A DNA stretch of 64,000 nt from CAYZQH01 sp050300015 (GTDB lineage Bacteria > Pseudomonadota > Gammaproteobacteria > Pseudomonadales > Cellvibrionaceae): positions 118,337 through 182,336 of the forward strand of contig JBNKWZ010000028.1 in assembly GCA_050300015.1 (NCBI GenBank), given 5' to 3'. Position numbers and translations under genes: made by a program. Positions 1-6,556 of the stretch are shown in pieces. The first letter of the stretch is position 1. The number at the start of each line of letters is the position of its first letter. Under the pieces are notes generated by a model that saw only the letters and a list, made by a program, of their open reading frames with translations, searched no databases and was not told the DNA's origin.

Positions 1-626
1 AGCGCAGTCCAATAGTAGCCTTCGCTGTCCACAGCCGCGCCATCTGGTCGGCCGTTACCATGAGGAAATTGGTGAAACACTTGCGGGTTACTGATGCGCC
101 CCGTTTCCAGATCATAGTCGCACCGGTGAATTGCGTGCGAAGGCGTATCGGCGTAGTAAAAAACACTATTGTCGGGGCTGAACCCAATACCGTTGGCGGT
201 CAGCAGGTTATCAACCCAGCGCTTGGCTTCGCCATTTTCCAAGCTATAAATGCTTGCACCACCGTGGTCTTTAGGGGGATAAACGCTACCGGCCCATAAT
301 CGGCCCTTGGCATCACAACGACCATCGTTAAAACGATTTTTATCCAACCCTTCTTCTGGGTCAGTCACAAATGTGCGCTCGGTATTCCACCCTTCTAACA
401 GGTAAAAACCCGAACGCGTCGCCATCACAAAGCCGCCTTGCTCACGCAAGCTAAAACAGCCTATTTCTTCACCAAATTGTAAATAGTCGTCTTCGCCGGT
501 TGCAGGATTAAAGCGGTGAAGTTGCCCTTCGTTAATATCCAACCAATATAAGACCTGCGCTTTTTCATCCCATCGAGGACACTCGCCCAGGCTGGCCTTT
601 ACTTTTAGTGCAACGTCAACAGTCAT
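1..626 (-). CDS. SMP-30/gluconolactonase/LRE family protein (partial)
   Basis: The reading frame opens with ATG at 626 on the minus strand and stays open to the window edge, so the C-terminus is missing (about 208 residues visible). The N-terminus contains GECPRWDEKAQVLYWLDIN, typical of the first blade of the SMP-30/regucalcin/gluconolactonase six-bladed propeller. Further in are FNDGRCDAKGRLWAGS and ANGIGFSPDN, the usual metal- and substrate-site segments. Family members are calcium/zinc-dependent sugar lactonases or related hydrolases, often in sugar-acid catabolism; the substrate cannot be told here. No signal peptide is visible, so it is probably cytoplasmic. The HNH gene upstream points the same way but is 151 bases off, so a separate promoter is likely. 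Confidence 0.85.
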   Translation of the reverse strand, partial: MTVDVALKVKASLGECPRWDEKAQVLYWLDINEGQLHRFNPATGEDDYLQFGEEIGCFSLREQGGFVMATRSGFYLLEGWNTERTFVTDPEEGLDKNRFNDGRCDAKGRLWAGSVYPPKDHGGASIYSLENGEAKRWVDNLLTANGIGFSPDNSVFYYADTPSHAIHRCDYDLETGRISNPQVFHQFPHGNGRPDGAAVDSEGYYWTA

Positions 627-777
627 GTTCGCCCCCAGTCAATGGAAAGGGCGCATTCTATCATTAAAAGTGGTCACACTAAGCCAAAAGTGCAAACGCA
701 AAGCACACGATGACGGTCATTAGAAAAACCGATGGATACAAATTAAAGGAAGAACCAAGTGGGCAGCCCGCTACTCT

Positions 778-1380
778 TCACGCCGTGCTAGCGAGCGTGG
801 CATCCCCCTCTCTAACGGATTGCTCGGGCACTTCGTAGCGACTAAATTGAGGTTTCAAATATTCCATTTGATCACCCAATATGCGATGACTGTTGATCAA
901 CGCCAAATATTCATAGGGGTTGGGCCTATAAGGCAGTGCCATGAGGGGCATATCCAACTCACTCAACAACGCATTACCTTTACGCTGGTTGCAACGCTTA
1001 CAGGAAGCCACCACATTCTCCCATTTATCCTTCCCGCCTCGACTCAAGGGGTGTACATGATCTCGTGACAACTGCTCTGCAGAAAAGTGAAACCCACAAT
1101 ACAAACATTGAAAGTTATCGCGTTGAAATAACGACAAATTGGTCAATGGTGGATTAAACCGCATACGCGCCAACCGTTCACCATCACAGGCAATAATTGA
1201 AGGTAACTGAATACTGGATTGCAAATCGGTCTCTCGAGAGCGGCCACCTTTGACCGTGCGAACGGTAGTACCCAAGGACCAAACCACCAAACCCCGTGCA
1301 TACATGCACACGCTTTCTTTCCAAGTGAGCCACTCAATGGGTTGGCCAGCCATATTCAAACGCAATATTCGAGGTTCCAT
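778..1380 (-). CDS. HNH endonuclease family protein
   Basis: A protein of about 200 residues with a C-terminal HNH nuclease domain. CLYCGFHF supplies the first zinc-binding CxxC, SRDHVHPLSRGGKDKWENVV the DH..P catalytic His/Asn region, and CKRCNQRKGN the second CxxC. The N-terminal half (MEPRILRLNMAGQPIEWLTW) resembles the leading region of the small stand-alone HNH proteins common in gammaproteobacteria. I chose the ATG at 1380 because homologues of this type begin with this segment; an in-frame ATG at 1446 would add 22 residues. The family acts as metal-dependent nucleases. The biological role of these solitary copies is not established, and no methylase or toxin partner is adjacent. Confidence 0.85.
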   Translation of the reverse strand: MEPRILRLNMAGQPIEWLTWKESVCMYARGLVVWSLGTTVRTVKGGRSRETDLQSSIQLPSIIACDGERLARMRFNPPLTNLSLFQRDNFQCLYCGFHFSAEQLSRDHVHPLSRGGKDKWENVVASCKRCNQRKGNALLSELDMPLMALPYRPNPYEYLALINSHRILGDQMEYLKPQFSRYEVPEQSVREGDATLASTA

Positions 1381-1664
1381 TGTTGCTTCTTCTGTGTTTC
1401 TCAAAACAAAATGAAATGGGTCCACCCAAACGGGTAAATCCAACACCGGCTATGGCCACGCTTACCGCCACACCAGCAAGGCCTGCTTAGAACGGATGAT
1501 TTAACACCGCACACTCGGCCCTCAGCACAGAGCATTCAGCTTTGTACTTTCAGCCGCTAGATTTTTCATTTCGATCACAAAACGAAAAACCCAATACGGT
1601 TATTTATACGCTTGCAAACTTGCGGTTGTAACGCAACGCGCTTGGCTCAGCTCGGCCCCAATAA

Positions 1665-1703
1665 CGAAAAACCCCGCATTGGCTAACCAAGCGGGGTTTT
1701 TCG
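1665..1703. terminator. Strong intrinsic terminator
   Basis: A perfect 13-bp inverted repeat, CGAAAAACCCCGC paired with GCGGGGTTTTTCG, around a 13-base loop. The stem carries a T run on either strand, so it can work in both directions. No gene ends close by on the plus strand. On the minus strand it would close a short transcript starting near 1860. Confidence 0.85.
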
Positions 1704-1860
1704 TGAGGTAAATAAGACGACTTACTGGGACGTAGAGGCCTCTGAGTCGACGGATACAGACTCGAGCGTGACATCTTCGCGTGCTGCAACTGCAACAACG
1801 TTCTACCAAAAATGTTGAAGGCGCACCTCCTCGTTTTGGACACACTTTTAGCTAATGCTA
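1665..1860 (-). ncRNA. Possible small transcript of unknown function
   Basis: On the minus strand TATAAT lies at 1867-1872, with TTGACT just upstream at 1877-1882. The two are too close to serve as one promoter, so the exact -35 is uncertain. About 190 bases downstream is the strong terminator at 1665-1703. Between them is an AACGAGGAGGTG segment that looks like a ribosome-binding site, but no ATG follows at a proper distance. The only long reading is a short frame beginning after a TAG and ending in a serine-rich tail. It could be a small RNA, a leader, or a small-protein gene with an unusual start. Existence as a transcript is inferred. Confidence 0.3.
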
Positions 1861-2082
1861 ACCATAATTATAGTCGAGTCAAGCCTTTTTTGATGACACA
1901 ACCTGAGAAAACCGCACTCGTGCGCGTGCACGTAAGACCATGCACGGCCGCAAGCCAAAGAATTAAGGGGGGTTTCCAAAAACCTCCAGCAAGCGGATTC
2001 AAAACACGATGGTAGCAGCGTATTGTGACAAACGGCTTTAAAGACAGAATCAATGGCAGAAGGGCAACGAAGGAAGTCGACG

Positions 2083-2111
2083 AAAAAACCGCGAGCACCG
2101 AGGTGTCGCGG
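2083..2111 (-). terminator. Intrinsic terminator
   Basis: Minus-strand hairpin: CCGCGA at its 5' side pairs with TCGCGG, extended inside by CACC/GGTG with one bulged base, followed by TTTTTT. It could end the stator operon transcript about 220 bases past the PilZ gene. I think it more likely ends the GGA-rich small RNA listed next. Confidence 0.75.
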
Positions 2112-2198
2112 TAAACTTTCACAGGAATCCTTGTCATTCCATGATTCGCGAGACCTTACTTCCACCCCTGGTCAAGCGACTGTGCCGTCCTTGGTAGA
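2083..2198 (-). ncRNA. Candidate Rsm/Csr-type regulatory small RNA
   Basis: About 115 bases on the minus strand. A -10 element TACAAT lies at 2204-2209 with only a weak -35, as expected for an activator-dependent promoter. A GacA-type palindrome is centred about 64 bases before the predicted start. The transcript contains at least four GGA motifs (in AAGGACGG, GTGGAAG, ATGGAATG, CAAGGATT), some in short hairpins such as GGAAT/ATTCC, and ends at the terminator at 2083-2111. This set of traits (GacA site, GGA repeats, about 100 bases, intrinsic terminator) defines RsmY/RsmZ/CsrB-like RNAs, which sequester CsrA/RsmA. Sequence conservation in the class is poor, so the call rests on architecture. 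It could instead be a 3' region of the pom operon. Confidence 0.5.
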
Positions 2199-2252
2199 GC
2201 GCCATTGTACGGTTATTAGAAGGAGGAAACAGTGGCATTTGGCGCGCAAGTT

Positions 2253-2270
2253 TGTAAGACATTTCCTACA
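2253..2270. promoter_or_regulatory. GacA/UvrY-type upstream activating site
   Basis: TGTAAG-N6-CCTACA matches the published GacA upstream sequence TGTAAG-N6-CTTACA at 11 of 12 positions with the exact six-base spacer. It lies upstream of the minus-strand TACAAT element at 2204-2209, centred near -64. It is inside a non-coding region, which favours a regulatory reading. A chance match cannot be excluded from sequence alone. Confidence 0.55.
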
Positions 2271-2334
2271 AGCGCCAAACGTGACAATAAGGTACCCGCC
2301 ATTTCCAGGCGAGCGTGCGACAAAACCAAAATGC

Positions 2335-2886
2335 TTAGTGATCCCGCAGACGCTTCAATTGCAAGCTCTGACGCTGAACGATGTGTTGAATAAGCCGCTC
2401 TTGATGAGCACTGGCCATATCGTAAAAGTCGATGCGCCAATAAAATCCTTGTTCGTGAGGCTCCACACTGACAACGATACCTTTGGTTTGTACCACAAAT
2501 TGACTGGGCTCCAACGTGAGCTCAAGCGACAACCGGGTGTCCACTGGAGTCTCCAATTCGTGAACAAAACCCATACCACATGCACTAATATTAACCTCTC
2601 GCACGCGATCCGCCAGCTGGCCCACCAGCCGACTGTCCGCCACCAACTGCCCCACAATGCGTTCCAGCTTTTGATTGAGCGCACGCACTAAGGCCGCCAC
2701 CTGGGGGGATGAGTCCGCTACCTCATTGAGTAAATGCTCGATTTTTTCATCTTGGTCATGCATCAAATCCAATACATCCAAAGGTGACTCGGGCAACGCA
2801 CAATCCTCGGCGGACACGTCTAACAACTCGTAACGCAAACCCATGGTATCGTTGATTCTAAAATAACGTCTTCGCTCCTGGTTCAT
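2335..2886 (-). CDS. PilZ-domain protein in stator operon
   Basis: A 183-residue PilZ-type protein. The c-di-GMP-binding signature is split: RRYFR (RxxxR) is near the N-terminus and NISACG (N/DxSxxG) lies about 130 residues later. Between them is a long, mostly helical, Glu/Leu-rich insertion. This matches PilZ variants with heptad-rich helices inserted after the first strand, such as the tetrameric Xanthomonas form, although both binding motifs look intact here. The rest (LTLEPSQFVVQTKGIVVSVE, then WRIDFYDM) fits the PilZ barrel. It starts 8 bases after pomB, so it is almost certainly co-transcribed. A role tuning motor output by c-di-GMP is inferred from position and family. Confidence 0.85.
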   Translation of the reverse strand: MNQERRRYFRINDTMGLRYELLDVSAEDCALPESPLDVLDLMHDQDEKIEHLLNEVADSSPQVAALVRALNQKLERIVGQLVADSRLVGQLADRVREVNISACGMGFVHELETPVDTRLSLELTLEPSQFVVQTKGIVVSVEPHEQGFYWRIDFYDMASAHQERLIQHIVQRQSLQLKRLRDH

Positions 2887-2894
2887 AGGCTCAC

Positions 2895-3881
2895 CTAAAA
2901 AATTTCCTCGGGACTGAGCTCAAACAAATACTCCGGCGCAATATCCAAATCCCGCAATATGTCGTCACCTTGATCCGATTGCAAAAGCGCCTTGTCTTCC
3001 TCCGACAACTCATCGCTTAGGCCCTGTTTAACCACAATTTCGACACGCCGATTGCGCGCACGATTCTCAGCCGAGGCGTTGTCCACCAACGGCTGAGTAT
3101 CGGCCTTACCGGAAACCTCAAAACGGCTAGCACTGATGGCCCCACCCTGCATCAACTCGTGTGCTACCGACACCGCCCGTGCGGCAGATAACTCCCAGTT
3201 AGAACGAAAACGTGCGGTGTGGATGGGAATATTATCGGTATGTCCTTGCACCAAAATCTGGCCGGCTTTTAATGCCAACACGGAGCGAATTTCGCCCATA
3301 ACGCCGAGATAATCGGGTTTCAACTCGGCAGACCCCGACTTGAAAGACCCTTTCTCACGGATGCGCACGATGATTTTCCGCCCTTGCGTTTCCACCTCTA
3401 CTTCACCGGCCATAATTTGGTCATGCAACGCGCTGGCAAGCTCATAGGCGTCTTTTTCGGTCTGCTCGATGAGTTTTTCCAACAGTTCACGCACGCGCAC
3501 CTTCACACCCGCATCGGCACCTTCTTCGCCTTGCTCAATGTCAAACTCCTCGCTGCACTCCACGTCTAAAGTCAATTGCGTGTTATCTTGAGTTTTTTGC
3601 CAAATTTGGTTAATGGGTGTGGGCTCGGGACGACCCGGACTGAATTCTTGCGCAATAATACTGGTACCCTTTGGCATCTCCGTAACATTGAGCTGGGTCT
3701 GTACACCAAACGCCTGTGCCATGGAACCCGCCAAACGTTTAAACTTCATAGCGTCCATTTCGGAAAACGACAGCAACAATACGAAAAAACACATGAGCAG
3801 TGACATTAAATCCGCAAAGGTACCCATCCAAGCGGGCAACCCGGGAGGACAGTCACATGCACCTTCTTCTTCGTCACTCAT
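2895..3881 (-). CDS. pomB: Flagellar motor stator protein, PomB/MotB type
   Basis: A 328-residue stator B subunit. After a short cytoplasmic tail with CDCPPGLPAW comes one membrane helix, FADLMSLLMCFFVLLLSF, whose aspartate is residue 24, the ion-binding position of Vibrio PomB. The following text (KGTSIIAQEFSPGRPEPTPI) is also PomB-like. The C-terminal half is an OmpA-type peptidoglycan-binding domain with GHTDNIPI and SNWELSAARA. It pairs with the A subunit to form the torque-generating channel anchored in peptidoglycan. Sodium use is inferred from similarity to PomB. It follows the A-subunit gene by 6 bases. Confidence 0.95.
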   Translation of the reverse strand: MSDEEEGACDCPPGLPAWMGTFADLMSLLMCFFVLLLSFSEMDAMKFKRLAGSMAQAFGVQTQLNVTEMPKGTSIIAQEFSPGRPEPTPINQIWQKTQDNTQLTLDVECSEEFDIEQGEEGADAGVKVRVRELLEKLIEQTEKDAYELASALHDQIMAGEVEVETQGRKIIVRIREKGSFKSGSAELKPDYLGVMGEIRSVLALKAGQILVQGHTDNIPIHTARFRSNWELSAARAVSVAHELMQGGAISASRFEVSGKADTQPLVDNASAENRARNRRVEIVVKQGLSDELSEEDKALLQSDQGDDILRDLDIAPEYLFELSPEEIF

Positions 3882-3887
3882 AGCCCA

Positions 3888-4646
3888 CTAATCCTCGGCA
3901 GCGGCGCGTTTACCTTCGGGCAAGTAATTGCGTAACATCGAATCAATCACCCGAGGGTTTTGGCCGTTTTGAATGGCCAAGAGCGCATCGATCACCAGGC
4001 TTTTGGTGAGTGCTTCCTCTGCAGCACGCAGTTTTAATTTGTCGGCTATCGGGCCGCAAATCGCATTGGCGATCACAGCACCATAGAGCGTGGTGAGCAA
4101 TGCTACCGCCATCGCGGGTCCAATGGCCTTTGGGTCGTCCATATTTGCGAGCATTGCTACCAGGCCGATCAGAGTACCGATCATACCCATGGCCGGTGCC
4201 ATATCCGCCATGCCTGCAAAAATTGAGGCTCCGGTCATATGACGGTCCACGGCTGCAGACTTATCTCGAGCCAACAGAGACTTCACCACGTCAGGATCGT
4301 GCCCATCCACCAATAGTTGAATACCGCGCTGCAAAAAGTCATTGCTCACCTCCTTACCCTCGAGCGACAACAATCCGCCTTTTCTAGCCTCATCGGCAAG
4401 TGCCACCACTTCGTTGATCAACTCCATAGTATCAACGCTTTTGTTAACGAAGCTCCTCGCCGCCACCTTGCCTGCGCCAAGGAATTGTCCCAAGCCATAC
4501 TTCGCCATCACCGCGAAAATGGTGCCACCAAATACAATAACCAGAGAGGGGCCATTGATAAACATCCCCAACTCGCCGCTCATCAGCATAGAGATGACGA
4601 TTAGCGCCATTGCACCCAACACACCTACTAGGGTTGCTAAATCCAC
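3888..4646 (-). CDS. pomA: Flagellar motor stator protein, PomA/MotA type
   Basis: 252 residues, one short of Vibrio PomA (253), beginning MDLATLVGVLGAMALIVISM. Four membrane helices are recognisable: two at the N-terminus, and two after the cytoplasmic loop around GMIGTLIGLVAMLANMDDP and AVALLTTLYGAVIANAI. The central loop carries the charged residues that contact FliG. With pomB it forms the ion-driven stator of a polar flagellum. First gene of the minus-strand operon pomA-pomB-PilZ; its promoter must lie in 4647-4934, shared divergently with xseB. No other flagellar gene is in the window, which is usual for this stator pair. Confidence 0.95.
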   Translation of the reverse strand: MDLATLVGVLGAMALIVISMLMSGELGMFINGPSLVIVFGGTIFAVMAKYGLGQFLGAGKVAARSFVNKSVDTMELINEVVALADEARKGGLLSLEGKEVSNDFLQRGIQLLVDGHDPDVVKSLLARDKSAAVDRHMTGASIFAGMADMAPAMGMIGTLIGLVAMLANMDDPKAIGPAMAVALLTTLYGAVIANAICGPIADKLKLRAAEEALTKSLVIDALLAIQNGQNPRVIDSMLRNYLPEGKRAAAED

Positions 4647-4934
4647 ACACGACCTCGCAAATGCTTACCCACTGGGCCAAGTTGCCCAGTGCCGTTTTTA
4701 CTCCTGGCCAACCACCAGGGCCAAACCAGCCGAGTCGACCTCAACTGAATCCACAAAACCGCTCTCAATTGAATCTCTTAAACCAACAGCGCTTATGTCC
4801 ATTTAAGTCTAGACCGAATATTTAGAAGCGCTTTGTTTATAAAGGTGGCCAGACCTTAGCCTCAACCTCCTGTAGTGCCGCACGTCAGTCGGTTACAATA
4901 GGCGAATTGGCCGAATACACTGAGTGGGGTAACC

Positions 4935-5180
4935 ATGGCTGCACGAAAAAAATCACCAAACTTCGAGTCTTCAATGACGGAACTCGAAACCCTGGTAGAA
5001 ACGCTTGAGCAAGGCGACCTGCCGCTGGAGAAGGCACTGGCTGCGTTCGAAAAAGGCGTAAAATTGACTCGAGACTGCCAACAGGCACTGTCTGAGGCTG
5101 AGCAAAAAGTGACCTTACTGACTCAATCTAGCGACCAGATCAGCGAAAAGGCATTTGACGCAGAGCCCGGCAAACCATGA
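4935..5180 (+). CDS. xseB: Exodeoxyribonuclease VII small subunit
   Basis: 81 residues, the usual family size. FESSMTELETLVETLEQG and LPLEKALAAFEKGVKLTRDC form the conserved two-helix hairpin of XseB. The subunit binds XseA, and the enzyme degrades single-stranded DNA to acid-soluble oligonucleotides. ATG at 4935 follows a purine-rich GTGGGG segment. Its stop overlaps the ispA start by four bases, a translational coupling common in proteobacteria. Confidence 0.95.
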   Translation: MAARKKSPNFESSMTELETLVETLEQGDLPLEKALAAFEKGVKLTRDCQQALSEAEQKVTLLTQSSDQISEKAFDAEPGKP

Positions 5181-6070
5181 CACCGGAACTGCAAACCTTT
5201 ATTGGTGATCACAGCAAACGCGTGGCACACCGTTTAACCAATGTTTTGCCGGCGAGGGTCCCTGGTGGCGAACGCTTGGTCGAAGCCATGTCTTACAGCT
5301 TGCTGGGCGAAGGTAAACGTATTCGCCCCATATTGGTTTACGCCGCGGCACACGCAGTATCGGGCTCACCACCTAGCAACACTGTGGACGATGCCGCCTG
5401 TGCTGTAGAGTGCATTCATGCCTATAGTCTGGTGCACGATGACCTTCCGGCAATGGATGACGATGATCTTCGGCGCGGAGTACCCACCTGTCATATCGCC
5501 TTTGACGAAGCCACCGCAATACTCGCAGGCGACGCTTTGCAAACCCTAGCCTTTGAAACCCTCGCCAATAGCAAAAGTGACCCTGTCACCGTCATCGGTC
5601 TCATTCAGGAACTTTCGCGCTGTAGTGGTGCACTGGGAATGGTCGTGGGGCAAGCTATTGACCTAAAAGCCACTAACACCACACCCACCGTGGCGCAACT
5701 GGAACTGATGCACAATCACAAAACAGGTGCACTCATTGAGGCTGCCGTGATCATGGGTGCCATTGCCAGTGGCAACAATGTGACAGCGCGGCTTCCTACC
5801 CTGCGGCGCTATGCCAAAGCCATTGGGCTCTCGTTCCAGGTTCAAGATGATATTTTGGATGTGATCAGTGACACCCAAACCCTCGGTAAACGCCAGGGCG
5901 CCGACCAAAACTTAAATAAGCCCACGTATGTCACTCATCTGGGGCTCGAAGGCGCGAAAGACAAGGTACAGTCGCTACACCAAGAGGCATTAAGCGCACT
6001 GGCAGAGTTTGATGACTTCGCAGCACCGTTACGCGATTTGTCTGAATATATCATTTCTCGCACACGCTAA
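5177..6070 (+). CDS. ispA: Farnesyl diphosphate synthase (polyprenyl synthase)
   Basis: 297 residues. The first aspartate-rich motif is in LVHDDLPAMDDDDLRRG and the second in FQVQDDILDVISD. GEGKRIRPILVYAA supplies the allylic/isopentenyl diphosphate-binding residues. It makes C15 farnesyl diphosphate from dimethylallyl and isopentenyl diphosphates in the cytoplasm, feeding quinone and undecaprenyl synthesis. It overlaps xseB by four bases. In many gammaproteobacteria dxs follows directly; here the operon ends and prkA comes next after 486 bases. Confidence 0.95.
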   Translation: MTPELQTFIGDHSKRVAHRLTNVLPARVPGGERLVEAMSYSLLGEGKRIRPILVYAAAHAVSGSPPSNTVDDAACAVECIHAYSLVHDDLPAMDDDDLRRGVPTCHIAFDEATAILAGDALQTLAFETLANSKSDPVTVIGLIQELSRCSGALGMVVGQAIDLKATNTTPTVAQLELMHNHKTGALIEAAVIMGAIASGNNVTARLPTLRRYAKAIGLSFQVQDDILDVISDTQTLGKRQGADQNLNKPTYVTHLGLEGAKDKVQSLHQEALSALAEFDDFAAPLRDLSEYIISRTR

Positions 6071-6556
6071 TTTCAAAACCTCCTAAGCCACGGCGCACTT
6101 CAGCACCACAGACACGCGGTCATTCGCCGCACAATAATCCTGGGGGCCAAAGTATCCATTTGGCTTATTTTTTGTATGCTTTCAGGTGTGTCGTGTACGA
6201 AAAACGGTTTTGCCCTTGAAACCGTTTTCACCCGCAGCCCTTCGCACGCTTTAATCGGTTGCTAGGGTGAAAACACGTCGCGAATGTAAGGATTGGCCAG
6301 TAACGATAGGATTTTTTGGTGCGTTAACAGACGTCGAAATTTTGGCATCCAAATGTTTTTTATAAACGTATGGAACTGAAATAACAGATTTTTTGTCGAA
6401 ACTTTGAAAAAAACCTGCCTTGTTAGAGAGCGCATAAATCCACCTAGGTCTATGCTTACTAAAAGACAAAGGAGTTGTAAACACCACCGACTAACGACTG
6501 ACTTGCGATTTCACCGCCAAGGGTCGCAACCCCATACCACTTGAGGAGGGCCACCT
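6071..6556. other. Long upstream region of the prkA operon
   Basis: 486 bases without a gene. It holds the inverted repeat at 6201-6228 and, just before prkA, a strong ribosome-binding site GAGGAGG. I looked for a sigma-54 -24/-12 element, because related operons are stress- or nitrogen-controlled, and found none with proper spacing. No -10/-35 pair stands out. The length suggests a complex promoter or long leader. Confidence 0.4.
6201..6228. terminator. Perfect inverted repeat, probable ispA terminator
   Basis: AAAACGGTTT pairs perfectly with AAACCGTTTT around an 8-base loop. The T-rich 3' arm could serve as the U-tract. It lies about 130 bases after ispA and could end the xseB-ispA transcript. 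Confidence 0.5.

Larger units (their letters stand above)
1381..2334. other. Gene-poor stretch holding small-RNA candidates
   Basis: About 950 bases with no convincing protein gene. Open frames here run through terminators and have no family resemblance. The stretch holds two minus-strand intrinsic terminators (1665-1703 and 2083-2111), a palindromic GacA-type site (2253-2270), and minus-strand -10-like elements at 2204-2209 and 1867-1872. I read it as encoding one or two small RNAs, listed separately. The segment 1381-1660 shows nothing I can assign. Confidence 0.5.

Noticed and set aside
1600..1845. Minus-strand open frames of about 80 codons
   Set aside because: They run straight through the terminator at 1665-1703, have no ribosome site, and show no protein-like composition.
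6231..6556. A sigma-54 promoter for prkA
   Set aside because: TTGGCATCC near 6340 has a partial -24 match but no -12 GC at the required distance.
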